49,923 bases of DNA, from assembly GCA_947086925.1 (NCBI GenBank), contig CAMUAL010000009.1, positions 1 through 49,923 of the forward strand. Reading direction: 5' to 3'. Origin of the DNA: an uncultured Clostridia bacterium. Its GTDB lineage: Bacteria; Bacillota; Clostridia; Christensenellales; Pumilibacteraceae. Shown piece after piece: positions 8,597 to 16,517 of this stretch; position 1 is the stretch's first letter, and the number at the start of each line of letters is the position of its first letter. A model generated the notes under the pieces. It searched no databases. It was not told where the DNA came from and worked only from the letters and a program-made list of their open reading frames with translations. The position numbers and the translations under genes are program-made.

Positions 8597-9235
8597 ATGA
8601 AAAACTATAAAAACGTAACGGTGCTCGACCACCCGCTTATACGGCATAAAATCGCCATACTGCGCGATAAAAACACGGGCATGAAACAGTTCCGCGAGCT
8701 GATTGAGGAAATAACGACGTTGATTACCTTCGAAAGCTTTAAGGAAGTGCCCACAAAAACGGTTACGGTAAGCACTCCTCTTGAAAACTGCGAACAACAG
8801 GTGGTGGTAGAGGGCAGTGTTGCAATCGTTCCCATACTGCGCGCGGGACTCGGCATGGTAAGCGGAGTTCACACTCTGTTTCCCACCGCAAAAGTGGGAC
8901 ACATAGGCATGTACCGCAACGAGGAAACCTTAGAGCCGCAGGAATATTACTGCAAGCTTCCCGACGGAATCGAAAAAATGCAAGTAATACTTCTCGACCC
9001 CATGCTTGCCACCGGCGGCAGTGCGTGCGACGCAATCGATTTACTTAAACGTCGCGGGTGTAAGGACATTAAGCTTATGAACGTAATAGGCGCGCCCGAA
9101 GGCGTTAAAAGGGTTGCCGAAGCTCACCCCGACGTTAATATTTACATTGCCACTCTCGACCGTTGTCTTAACGAAAACGGCTACATTTTGCCGGGACTCG
9201 GCGACGCGGGCGACAGACTGTTCGGCACTAAGTAG
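8597..9235 (+). CDS. upp: uracil phosphoribosyltransferase
   Basis: The 212-residue protein is a standard-length UPRTase, which joins uracil and PRPP to give UMP. Recognisable parts are LDHPLIRHKIAILRDKNTG at the start, PILRAGLGM for the uracil-side loop, the PRPP-binding motif LLDPMLATGGSACDAI near 133-148, and the C-terminal GYILPGLGDAGDRLFGT, which closes the active site. It follows uraA with its own AGGGGA ribosome site and is the second gene of a two-gene salvage operon. Its stop codon immediately precedes the -35 box of the next promoter. Confidence 0.97.
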   Translation: MKNYKNVTVLDHPLIRHKIAILRDKNTGMKQFRELIEEITTLITFESFKEVPTKTVTVSTPLENCEQQVVVEGSVAIVPILRAGLGMVSGVHTLFPTAKVGHIGMYRNEETLEPQEYYCKLPDGIEKMQVILLDPMLATGGSACDAIDLLKRRGCKDIKLMNVIGAPEGVKRVAEAHPDVNIYIATLDRCLNENGYILPGLGDAGDRLFGTK

Positions 9236-9264
9236 TTGACAAAAAATTCATAACGCATTATAAT
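9236..9264 (+). promoter_or_regulatory. consensus sigma-A promoter of the riboswitch-led ABC operon
   Basis: A perfect TTGACA (9236-9241) begins directly after the upp stop codon, with a 17-bp spacer and a perfect TATAAT (9259-9264). It drives a leader of about 215 nt containing an aptamer-like fold and a terminator, a sign that initiation is constitutive and control is exerted by attenuation. Confidence 0.9.
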
Positions 9265-9306
9265 GTATACAAACCTGAACCGAAAGGGCATTGCGCTGAC
9301 GGCAAA

Positions 9307-9403
9307 GGGGAGAGTAACAACGTAAATTCACGCACGGGCGAGTTTTGCCTTGTGCGGTCGGCTTTGCCACGGCACGGTCGGCTGAATTATATTCCGCTCT
9401 TCC
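9307..9403 (+). ncRNA. THF-riboswitch-like leader (folate-responsive aptamer candidate)
   Basis: The outer parts match the tetrahydrofolate (folT) riboswitch: GGAGAGTA at 9309-9316 on the 5' side and TTCCGCTCTTCC at 9392-9403 on the 3' side (the family has GGAGAGUA and CAUCCGCUCC). GGGGAG (9307-9312) pairs with CTCTTC (9397-9402, two wobbles) as P1, and TAAATTCA pairs with TGAATTATA as P2 across the conserved internal loop. Inside, CGCAC...GTGCG forms a further hairpin. The central core does not match the known GUUAAG and GCGGU elements cleanly, so this may be a diverged member or a relative. A terminator follows directly, supporting a cis-regulatory function. Confidence 0.55.
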
Positions 9404-9430
9404 TGTTCGGGAAGGGCGTTTTCTTTTTTT
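9395..9430 (+). terminator. attenuator terminator in the leader
   Basis: Arms 9395-9403 and 9410-9418 (nine pairs, one wobble) enclose a 6-base loop and are followed by TTTTCTTTTTTT (9419-9430). The 5' arm overlaps the 3' side of the proposed aptamer P1, so the two structures exclude each other. It lies 58 bp before the first start codon, where a regulatory terminator is expected. Confidence 0.85.
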
Positions 9431-9488
9431 ACGCCGCCTTGCTCGGCAGTGTGGTCGTTATTTAAAACAAACAACAGGAGAATACTAT

Positions 9489-9731
9489 ATGATAGCGCTA
9501 ATCGGAATAATAGTACAAAAGCAAGAAGCGGTTGAAAAAGTAAACGCGTTGCTTCATAACTACCGCAACGAGGTTGTGGGCAGAATGGGATTACCGTTGC
9601 GCGAAAAGGGCATAAACGTAATAAGCATTACTCTCGATACCGACGCGGGAAAAATCAACGCGCTTACGGGCAAGCTCGGGAGCTTGGATGGCGTAACGGC
9701 AAAAGCAATTTACGGCGTGGGCGGCGTGTAA
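9489..9731 (+). CDS. TM1266-family iron-only hydrogenase system regulator-like protein
   Basis: The 80-residue protein matches the small TM1266 family (putative iron-only hydrogenase system regulator): MIALIGIIVQ start, the stretch NALLHNYRNEVVGRMGLPLREKGINVISITLD, and the Gly-rich end. The fold is an ACT/NikR-C-like ferredoxin fold that may bind a small ligand. Relatives usually sit beside [FeFe]-hydrogenase maturation genes, but here the partner is an ABC transporter. The start is the ATG after ACAGGAG; in-frame codons further upstream fall in the terminator and are rejected. Its position as first gene behind the leader suggests it reports on or buffers the transported ligand. That is inference. 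Confidence 0.8.
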   Translation: MIALIGIIVQKQEAVEKVNALLHNYRNEVVGRMGLPLREKGINVISITLDTDAGKINALTGKLGSLDGVTAKAIYGVGGV

Positions 9732-9780
9732 GCGAGAGCCCCGTAAAAATTAAAAATCGCTTTATAAGGAGATAAACAAT

Positions 9781-10758
9781 ATGAAAAAGTTTATGACTGT
9801 TTTGTTGTCGCTTTTTGTTTTGTGCGGCGCGCTTACGGGTTGCGGCGATAAAAACGACAAAGTGCAGGTTTATATGCCCGACGGCGCGCCTGCCGTAAGC
9901 ATGGCAAAGCTAATTGCCGACGGCTACGATAACACGGAGTTCAACGTGGTAACGCCGACCGATATTGCTTCGTATGTGGCGAGCGGCACAGCCGACATAG
10001 CGATTGTGCCCACAAACGCGGCGGCTAATTTAAGCTCGAAAGGGGCGAATATAGCAATGGTAGCCGTAACCAATTTCGGCAGTTTGTATCTTATCGGCAA
10101 CGGCGAACCCGTAACCGAATTATCCGAGCTTAAAGGCAAGGTGGTTTACAGCATAGGCAAGGGCAACGTACCCGACCTCGTGTTCCGTATTTTGCTTGAC
10201 GCGGCGGACATAGAATACAAGTTTTCCGATACCGCGACCGCAGGCGTAGTAAGCCTTGCGCACGTTTCGGAAGGCAACGAGTTTATCGGGGGTATGAACG
10301 CAGGAAAAATGGCGTACGGAGTTGTAAGCGAGCCTGCCGCCACGATTGCGCAAGGCAAAGTCGAAAATTGCGTTTGTATGTTCGATATTCAGTCGTTGTA
10401 TTCGTCGCTTGTAGGCGGCGAGGGATTTCCGCAGGCGGCGCTCGTGGTAAACACGTCTTTTTTGGAAAACAACCGCGAGTACGTTAGACAATTCGTAGAA
10501 ACTTTTAAAGAAAGCGTAAAGTGGGCGGAAACAAATCCCGCCGAAGCTTTGGCGGCAATAAAGAGCGCGGGAAGTACCGCCGTTGCGACTCTTAACGAAA
10601 AAATCGCAAAGGGGTGCAATCTCGGATTTACGTGGGCAGCCGAAACAAAAGATAATCTCGTGGAATTTTACAACAGATTAAAAGCGGTAGCGAAAGAAGG
10701 CGAAACTCCCGTAGGTTCGTCTTTGCCCGCCGACGGTTTTTATTTGGGCTCGATTTGA
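9781..10758 (+). CDS. ABC transporter substrate-binding lipoprotein (COG0715/NMT1-like)
   Basis: A 325-residue extracytoplasmic binding protein. The N-terminus is a lipoprotein signal with lipobox LTGC (Cys at 21). The body follows the nitrate/sulfonate/thiamine-precursor type: VQVYMPDGAPAVSMAKLIADG, SGTADIAIVPTNAAANL, then ELKGKVVYSIGKGNVPDLVFRILL, where family members contact the ligand near the hinge. The substrate cannot be read from the sequence. The THF-riboswitch-like leader would fit a folate, pterin or related heterocycle, and relatives import pyrimidine or thiamine precursors. It has a strong AAGGAGAT ribosome site and is followed by its permease. Confidence 0.9.
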   Translation: MKKFMTVLLSLFVLCGALTGCGDKNDKVQVYMPDGAPAVSMAKLIADGYDNTEFNVVTPTDIASYVASGTADIAIVPTNAAANLSSKGANIAMVAVTNFGSLYLIGNGEPVTELSELKGKVVYSIGKGNVPDLVFRILLDAADIEYKFSDTATAGVVSLAHVSEGNEFIGGMNAGKMAYGVVSEPAATIAQGKVENCVCMFDIQSLYSSLVGGEGFPQAALVVNTSFLENNREYVRQFVETFKESVKWAETNPAEALAAIKSAGSTAVATLNEKIAKGCNLGFTWAAETKDNLVEFYNRLKAVAKEGETPVGSSLPADGFYLGSI

Positions 10759-10786
10759 TTTTACGCGCTTTTGATTTTCGGAGTTA

Positions 10787-11533
10787 ATGAAAAGACAAAT
10801 AACTAAAACTTTATATACGTTTCTCGGCGCGGTGCTGTTTGTTGCCATTTGGTGGATTGCGGCGGCGGTGTATAATAAGCCTATTGTTTTTCCCACGCCC
10901 GCCGAAACCGTAGGAGAACTTGCGACGGAACTTTGCAGTAAGCTGTTTTGGCGCAGTTTTGCATATTCGATTCTTCGCAGTTTGATTGGATTTTCGATTG
11001 CGTGTTTTGCGGCGGTACTTTGCGCGTATGCGGGTAAAATATGCGCGCCCGTAAAGCGGATTCTCGTGCCGCTTATAGGGGTTGTGCGCAGTATGCCCAC
11101 AATGAGCATAATACTTTTGCTTGTTATTTGGACGAATAGCGAAATCACCCCCGTAGTGGTTGCGGGGCTTGTGATATTTCCCGTGCTGTACAGCGGAATC
11201 GACGCCGCACTGAGCGCAATCCCGCGCGAACTCGAAGAAACGGCAAGACTGTACGGCGGCAGTAAAACATACGGATTTTTAAAGGTTTATCTGCCCATGT
11301 CCGCGCCCGCGTTTATGCGCGTTGCGGGCGGCGCGGCAAGTCTTACTCTTAAACTAACCGTTGCCGCCGAGGTTTTGGCTCAGACGCGCGACAGTTTGGG
11401 GTTGATTATGCAACAGACGCGTATATATTTTCAGACGGGGCGACTTATGACGATAACCGTTGTCGTAATAGTTGCGTCGCTCATAATCGAGGCGGTTGCG
11501 TATACCGTAAGGCGCGTATTCGAATACGATTAA
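10787..11533 (+). CDS. ABC transporter permease (SsuC/TauC/ThiX type)
   Basis: A 248-residue inner-membrane permease with about six hydrophobic segments. The family EAA loop, through which permeases dock to their ATPase, is visible as AIPRELEETARLYGGSKTYGFLKVYLP near 142-168, preceded by VVAGLVIFPVLYSGIDAAL. It pairs with the preceding binding protein. No ATP-binding subunit follows: the operon ends at a strong terminator 14 bp after the stop. The ATPase must be encoded elsewhere or shared with another transporter. The ribosome site is CGGAG, 4 nt before the ATG. Confidence 0.92.
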   Translation: MKRQITKTLYTFLGAVLFVAIWWIAAAVYNKPIVFPTPAETVGELATELCSKLFWRSFAYSILRSLIGFSIACFAAVLCAYAGKICAPVKRILVPLIGVVRSMPTMSIILLLVIWTNSEITPVVVAGLVIFPVLYSGIDAALSAIPRELEETARLYGGSKTYGFLKVYLPMSAPAFMRVAGGAASLTLKLTVAAEVLAQTRDSLGLIMQQTRIYFQTGRLMTITVVVIVASLIIEAVAYTVRRVFEYD

Positions 11534-11546
11534 AAATTACGAATAT

Positions 11547-11586
11547 AAAAAATCCCCCGTCTCGAACATGAGGCGGGGGATTTTTT
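11547..11586. terminator. strong bidirectional terminator
   Basis: AAAAAATCCCCCG and CGGGGGATTTTTT flank a short inner stem and loop (CTC...GAG). It ends the ABC operon and, read in reverse, the converging asparaginase gene. Confidence 0.92.
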
Positions 11587-11627
11587 AAATGCAATGCGTT
11601 TAACCGTGCGGAAAGTCGCACGTATAA

Positions 11628-12572
11628 TTAAAAAAATTCGCCGAAAGTGTTTGTCATAATGTAATTGTCGCGTTCGGATTGCGTGGCGAAGTTTTCATGA
11701 GCGATTCGCACTTTCGTATATAAAGTTATGGGCGCAATGTTATCTATTATTTTGACGAACGAAGGCATTTCGGCAACCGACTGATATTTTTCACCGTACA
11801 TGCCGCCCGCAAGATACGTTTCGATTCCCTCTAACTTTCCTATGCCGTCCGTTCCGCTGTTTATCGTTCCCGTGTGATAACCCGCAAATACGAGCGCGGC
11901 GTTTTCTTCTCGCGCACTGCGTGCAAGCGCGTCGTAGTCTATTCCGGGGTTTGCAAACGTAAGCCAAACCGCTTTACCGTCGCCTTTGCCTTCTAGCGGA
12001 ATTTTTTGCGGTACGATTTCTTCCTGCAACATGAACTTACCCGTGCGGTCGGTGTAGCCGCAAACCTTGCCGAGTGCGGAATTTAGCCCGCCGTCGAAGT
12101 CGCGTGAGCTTAGCAGGCGGGTGGAAACGTGCAGAACGGGGCGTTCGTAAGGGTTACGGTAAGGAACGAATACGCCCTTTACGCCCGCGTCGATTGCGGC
12201 AAGCGCGCACATAAGATTCGCGCTGCCGTTGCTCATGGGGTTCGATAGCGGAAAGTCCGCCGACACAATCATAACGGGTATGTCTATTCCCACGTTATTA
12301 AGTCCCAAGTACGATGCGGTGTACGCAAGGGTGTCGGTGCCGTGAGTTATAATAACCGCCTCGCTGTTTTTAAGCGCGTCGCTTAGGCAGTCGCTCAGTT
12401 TTTTAAGCGTAGCCCACGTCATGTTTTCGCTAAGCATGCAAAAAGGCGTTTTGATTTCCGAAATGCGGTTGTCGAGTTCGCGGAAGGTGTTTACTTTTCC
12501 GGGGCGCATAATCTGCCCGTCGTAATCGCTCGAAATCGTGCCGCCGCTTGTAATAAGTGTAATCTTTTTCAT
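11628..12572 (-). CDS. L-asparaginase, type I-like
   Basis: The 314-residue protein hydrolyses L-asparagine to aspartate and ammonia. The first catalytic motif is ITSGGTISS with the nucleophile Thr-12, and the second is THGTDTLAYTASYL with Thr-79/Asp-80. No signal peptide is present, as in cytosolic type I enzymes. I place the start at 12572 (MKKITLITSGGT); the frame stays open upstream to 12650, but those codons overlap the promoter and the end of the restriction gene. The start codon has no ribosome site and the TATAAT lies only 10 bp upstream, so the message is nearly leaderless. The gene faces the ABC operon tail to tail. Confidence 0.93.
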   Translation of the reverse strand: MKKITLITSGGTISSDYDGQIMRPGKVNTFRELDNRISEIKTPFCMLSENMTWATLKKLSDCLSDALKNSEAVIITHGTDTLAYTASYLGLNNVGIDIPVMIVSADFPLSNPMSNGSANLMCALAAIDAGVKGVFVPYRNPYERPVLHVSTRLLSSRDFDGGLNSALGKVCGYTDRTGKFMLQEEIVPQKIPLEGKGDGKAVWLTFANPGIDYDALARSAREENAALVFAGYHTGTINSGTDGIGKLEGIETYLAGGMYGEKYQSVAEMPSFVKIIDNIAPITLYTKVRIAHENFATQSERDNYIMTNTFGEFF

Positions 12573-12582
12573 ACCGCATTTA

Positions 12583-12611
12583 ATTATAATACTCGTATTT
12601 AAAAACCGCAA
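12583..12611 (-). promoter_or_regulatory. promoter of the asparaginase gene (near-leaderless)
   Basis: On the reverse strand, TTGCGG, a 17-bp spacer and a perfect TATAAT (12588-12583). Transcription should start about 4 bases before the ATG at 12572, leaving no room for a Shine-Dalgarno site. Confidence 0.65.
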
Positions 12612-12646
12612 GCTTTTTGCAATTAAAAAGCCGAGTAAGCGGCATA

Positions 12647-13186
12647 TCAATCTTCAATAAGTTCAGGCGGAACAGGAAGTCCTAATCGAGTAAGAGGGAT
12701 ATATTCAAAATAATAGTCACAACCAACCGATTGAATATAATCCAAAACATCTTTATATCGAGGATCTCTGAACCAATCGTCTAACAAATAAATGTATTCG
12801 ACATCGATATTGGCAACCGACATTAGTTTCTTGTACTGTTTTTTCTTAAAATCGCAAGTTTGCAATTTTTCGTCAACAGATCCTGCTACTTCTTGATGCT
12901 TACATTCTATAATAAATAAAAAATTGTTTAACAAAACAAATATGCTGTCATCCGGCAATAATTGTTTTGAAATACACTGCTTCCAATCGATATTTAATCT
13001 TGTAAGAAAAACTTTATAAAAACTATGCTTTTTGTATACTTCCGCAACCTTTTTATTATCGAAATATACATTATGTTCTGCTACCCTATAATGCGGCTGA
13101 CTGTTAAGAAATGTAGATAAATCGGTTTTTCCTTCAAAAACCAAACCTGTCCTTGTATTCCCGCCGCCTTTTCCGCTTTTAATCAA
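12647..13186 (-). CDS. putative type II restriction endonuclease (PD-(D/E)XK type)
   Basis: The 179-residue protein starts with a TTG preceded by AAGGAGAT, which overlaps the stop of the methylase gene. It has the layout of a PD-(D/E)XK nuclease: the GGGNTRTGLVFEGKTDL start seen in several type II restriction enzymes, a middle acidic region (LLPDDSIFVLL) giving the first Asp, and FIIECKHQEVAGSVDEKL near 97-114 giving the E-x-K catalytic pair. Coupling to an adenine methylase makes it the nuclease partner of a type II system. The recognition sequence is unknown; GATC or GATATC are known for systems with related methylases. The gene is visibly more AT-rich than its neighbours, consistent with transfer. 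Confidence 0.8.
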   Translation of the reverse strand: MIKSGKGGGNTRTGLVFEGKTDLSTFLNSQPHYRVAEHNVYFDNKKVAEVYKKHSFYKVFLTRLNIDWKQCISKQLLPDDSIFVLLNNFLFIIECKHQEVAGSVDEKLQTCDFKKKQYKKLMSVANIDVEYIYLLDDWFRDPRYKDVLDYIQSVGCDYYFEYIPLTRLGLPVPPELIED

Positions 13187-13198
13187 AGTGGTATCTCC

Positions 13199-14089
13199 TT
13201 AATTATAAATTATCAATTCGTTTATTTTTCCGCGACTGTCGGCTTTACTGTTTATCATACGTGTTGCCGATACGCGCTTTATGCCGTATTCTTTGTAAAG
13301 TTCTTCAAAAAAATCATCTTCGGGATTAACAATCTTCGGGTCGGAATTGCTTAATACGAATTTTGCGCCTTTTGCATTTATTCCATCGATAAATCGTGCA
13401 AGCCTTATTTGTTCGTTATCGTCGAATGCGTAGGAATTGTAAGACGTGAATGTAGACGTTTCCGAAATGGGGCGATACGGAGGGTCGAGATATACAAATG
13501 TATCTTCATCTATAAATTTTTCGGCAAGGGAGTAATCTCCGCAAACGATTGTTACGTTTTGTAAAACTTTATTTATGTTGAGCAAATTTTCCATGTCGCA
13601 AATCTTGGGATTTTTATATGCACCCATAGGTACATTGAATTGCCCTTTGCGATTTACGCGGTAAAGACCGTTAAAGCATGCTTTATTTAAAAATATAAAG
13701 CATGCTGCTTTTTCTATTGCTGTTGAATCGCATAATTTTGTGCTGTTAAATTTATCTCGAATCGAATTATAACAGACTTTTCTTCCGTTATCGTCCATAG
13801 GGCAAAACAGCATTTGCATTTCTTTCAATTTTTCAATCAGGCTGTTTACATCGCTTTTAATAACTTGATAAGCGTTTATAAGTTCGGCGTTTATATCGCT
13901 TATATATAACTGCTTAAAATTGCATTTTGACAGTACGTGAAAAAACAGTGCGCCGCCTCCCACCATGGGTTCGCAATACTTTGTACAAACTTTTTCGTCG
14001 CCATTAGGCAATATTTTTTCGAGTTCGTCTATAAGCTGACTTTTGCCGCCCGCCCATTTTACAAAAGGCTTTAATGATACGCTATGCAA
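13199..14089 (-). CDS. adenine-specific DNA methyltransferase (Dam/D12 class)
   Basis: The 296-residue product is a D12-class N6-adenine methylase. It opens with LKPFVKWAGGKSQLI (SAM-binding entry), has EPMVGGGALFFHV (FxGxG-like motif I), KACFNGLYRVNRKGQFNVPMG typical of the Dam group, and the catalytic DPPY near 222-225. I set the start at the TTG at 14089 because AGAGGTGG lies 7 bases before it. The frame stays open back to 14257, but that extension is read against a glycosidase remnant and is spurious. The methylase precedes the nuclease in one unit, so modification is made first. AT-rich composition suggests recent acquisition. Confidence 0.93.
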   Translation of the reverse strand: MHSVSLKPFVKWAGGKSQLIDELEKILPNGDEKVCTKYCEPMVGGGALFFHVLSKCNFKQLYISDINAELINAYQVIKSDVNSLIEKLKEMQMLFCPMDDNGRKVCYNSIRDKFNSTKLCDSTAIEKAACFIFLNKACFNGLYRVNRKGQFNVPMGAYKNPKICDMENLLNINKVLQNVTIVCGDYSLAEKFIDEDTFVYLDPPYRPISETSTFTSYNSYAFDDNEQIRLARFIDGINAKGAKFVLSNSDPKIVNPEDDFFEELYKEYGIKRVSATRMINSKADSRGKINELIIYN

Positions 14090-14182
14090 TATAAAACCAC
14101 CTCTAAAAACTTGTAAGTATATTTTATTCCGAAACCCCGACAAAAGCAAGTGATTTTCTTGTCGCACGGTTGAAAAACGTAG

Positions 14183-15697
14183 TTTCATGCCGTAAAAAAG
14201 TTTGTTCAAATACTCGACGCGGGGACGTATTACTTCGGAGTCGGCAACGGCGCACACGACGCGCTTAACAACATTCTTGCCGAAAAGGGAGAAACGGTTG
14301 CCGACGGCATGGATTACAACGGCAAAGAAAACACCGTTCTTACGTATGAAAAAACCGTATCGAACGGCGACGTAGACGCAACTACTTGCGCGTACAGCGA
14401 TTACAACAGCGATGTTAAAATAACCAATCAGCTCGAATTTGCCGATATAAATTCGTACGGATTCGACGTAACGTACCTTTCGCGCAGTGATTGGGACGCA
14501 ACGTGGACGGGTGCTTTAACGGGGCTTACCGCAACGAATCAAATGATTTCCGATTTTGCAAACGGAGCAACGGCAAGCGACAGCGTTGTCGGCGACGAAA
14601 TTGCGAGCGTTAAAAACGGCGTGGATTACAATTCCAAAGCCACCAATCACAAGTTCAAAGACCTTTACGGCAAAGAATACGACGACCCCATTTGGGACGA
14701 AATTATAAGTCAGCTTTCATTGGAAGAAATCTGCCTTACCGTTGCGGTGCGCAACAGCGAGGGGCTTGCGTCAATCGAAATGCCCATGTTTATGCAGTTC
14801 GACGGTCCTGCGGGAATATATTCGACGTATATTACCGACAAACCCGAGTACGCGCTGTTTACCGTTATGTACAATATGAACACGGTGCTTGCCTCCGCCT
14901 TCAACAAAGAGCTTGCGCTCGAAGAAGGCAAAATGTTCGGTAACGACGGACTTTGGACGGCGTATCAAAGCGTTTGGGGTCCCGGTTGCGATACGCACCG
15001 CACTCCGTTTTCGGGGCGTAACGCCGAATATTACAGCGAAGACGGCGTGCTTGCTTATTACAGCGGCAGAGAGTTCAGCAAAGGGGCTATGCTGTACGGA
15101 CTTTCCACCGGGCCCAAACATCTTGCGTTTAACGACCAAGAAACCAACCGCGGCGGCGTTGCCACATTTACAAACGAGCAAGCGGCTCGCGAGCTGTACT
15201 TACTTGCGTTCGAAGGTCCGCTTGCCGACGGTGATTCGCTCGATACCATGGTAGGCAAAAACCGTTTGGGTTGCTACTATATAGGCGCGATTCCTCAGCT
15301 TATACAGAACATAATGCGCGGCGAGTGGAATTACAAGGGTAAAATAGTTTCCGACTCCACTGCGGGCGGATATGCCGACGGCAGAGCTTCGGTAATTTCG
15401 GGACTTACGCAAATGGATACCGCCGACGTGCGCCCTTATTACGAAGATTCGCTTTCGCCGAGCGCGATTTCGTCAGACCCCGTGTTGTTTGCGGCAATGA
15501 AAGACGCCGTACACCACAATCTTTATCTGTGGTCGCGCACGTCGCTTATGAACGGTCTTAACAGCGGCAGATACGTTACGATTTTGCCGTGGTACATGAA
15601 GCTTATAATTTCGCTCGACGTTATATTCGGCATAATTGCGGCGGGCAGTGCGGTTACGGTTGTATTGCTTTCATGCAAGGTCAGGGAGGAGAAATGA
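14183..15697 (+). pseudogene. GH3 beta-glycosidase, 5' half lost (permuted-domain type)
   Basis: An open frame starts abruptly after the restriction-modification cassette with GTYYFGVGNGAHDALNNIL, a segment belonging to the middle of GH3 enzymes that carry the C-terminal-type domain first, as in Butyrivibrio and Ruminococcus enzymes. The (alpha/beta)8 domain follows: MPMFMQFDGPAGIY, WGPGCDTHRTPFSGRNAEYYSED, TGPKHLAFNDQETNRGG and IVSDSTAGGY, whose Asp matches the GH3 nucleophile position. The protein ends in a membrane helix and KVREEK. No start codon or ribosome site is in place, and the missing N-terminal half is not found on the far side of the cassette. I take it as a truncated, probably non-functional gene. 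Confidence 0.85.
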
Positions 15698-16286
15698 TGG
15701 ACGTTAAAGGTTTTGTAAAAGACAACTTGCTGAAACTGATTTTCGTTGCGGCTGTAATTGTGCTTGCCGTTATAGCTACGGCGCTTGCGGCGGCAAAAAG
15801 CCCGAAGACGATAAGGGCGGCAACGAAACGATTGAATACGTAAAAGATATTCACGGAAGATTCCGTCATACCGACTCGAAAGGCGCTACCTACGAGTTTT
15901 ACGTAGACAGCGGCAACAAGTTCCATATTTACGGAACTCTTGCGCATGACGACGGCACCGAGTCGTATCTCGAATTCGAGGGGCAGGTAACCGACATGAA
16001 TATAAACGAAATGTACGTGCAGTGCGCGCAGGTAATGTTCTTTACGTACAAATATCACGGCGTTTCTTACAATCCTTCCGAATCGGGAGCAAGTGCGGTT
16101 ACTTCCGCATATAAAAACGCATGGATGGACGACCACGGCACAAACGAGTATAAAATTTATCTTACGCGCACCTCTAACGACACAACCGATACCGGAAATG
16201 CGGGTACGTTCCGCGCCGAGGACGGATGGGACATAGCCGAGGGCGTTTGGGAGCATGTGCCTACCGAAGGACAGATTACGGAATAA
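15694..16286 (+). pseudogene. membrane-anchored secreted protein gene with a frameshift
   Basis: The ATG overlaps the GH3 stop (ATGA) and follows AGGGAGGA. The first 34 residues form a basic start and one hydrophobic helix (LLKLIFVAAVIVLAVIATALAAA). At a run of five A (15795-15799) the frame must shift by one base: frame 0 stops at 15841-15843, whereas the -1 frame continues from KKPEDDKGGNETIEYV to the stop at 16284-16286. One extra A would give a 197-residue protein with an N-terminal anchor and a polar, Tyr-rich external domain (HIYGTLAHDDGTESYLEFEG). I do not recognise that domain. A sequencing error, real decay or slippage are all possible; it stands beside a broken GH3 gene. Confidence 0.65.
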
Positions 16287-16337
16287 TATAATCACCTTAT
16301 ATATTATCCGCTAACCATTCTTCATTTCTTTCCCCGT

Positions 16338-16367
16338 AAAAGGCAGTTTGTAACAGGACTGCCTTTT
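16338..16367 (+). terminator. intrinsic terminator
   Basis: AAAAGGCAGT and ACTGCCTTTT (16338-16347, 16358-16367) enclose a 10-base loop. It closes the decayed GH3 unit. The rest of 16287-16450 contains only a second GC-rich inverted repeat (GCACGCCG...CGGCGTGC). Confidence 0.8.
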
Positions 16368-16450
16368 AATTATTCGGGTTTGTGCTTGCCGAAATCCGCA
16401 CGCCGACGGACACGGCGTGCAAAAACAACAAAATACGCATGTAAAATAAG

Positions 16451-16479
16451 TTGAATACAATTAAAATTTATGTTATAAT
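16451..16479 (+). promoter_or_regulatory. sigma-A promoter of the corC-metal transporter unit
   Basis: TTGAAT (16451-16456), a 17-bp spacer and TATAAT (16474-16479). The leader is short, with a CAGGAG site 15 bases before the annotated ATG, an unusually long spacing. Confidence 0.75.
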
Positions 16480-16517
16480 GGAATAATTAAATATATCAGG
16501 AGTATTTAAAACCGTAA

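Noticed and set aside
9301..9368. yybP-ykoY (manganese) riboswitch, because of GGCAAAGGGGAG and a distant CTTTGCC
   Set aside because: The conserved GGGGAGUAGC and AAGACC elements are not present, and the THF-type ends fit the terminator position better. I cannot exclude it without a covariance search.
14090..14257. Upstream extension of the methylase gene, to a start at 14257
   Set aside because: It is antisense to the GH3 remnant, has no ribosome site, and the TTG at 14089 has a well-placed AGAGGTGG.
15795..15800. Programmed -1 frameshifting at the A run
   Set aside because: The zero-frame heptamer is not a proper X-XXY-YYZ slippery site and no downstream pseudoknot is evident; a one-base loss is simpler.
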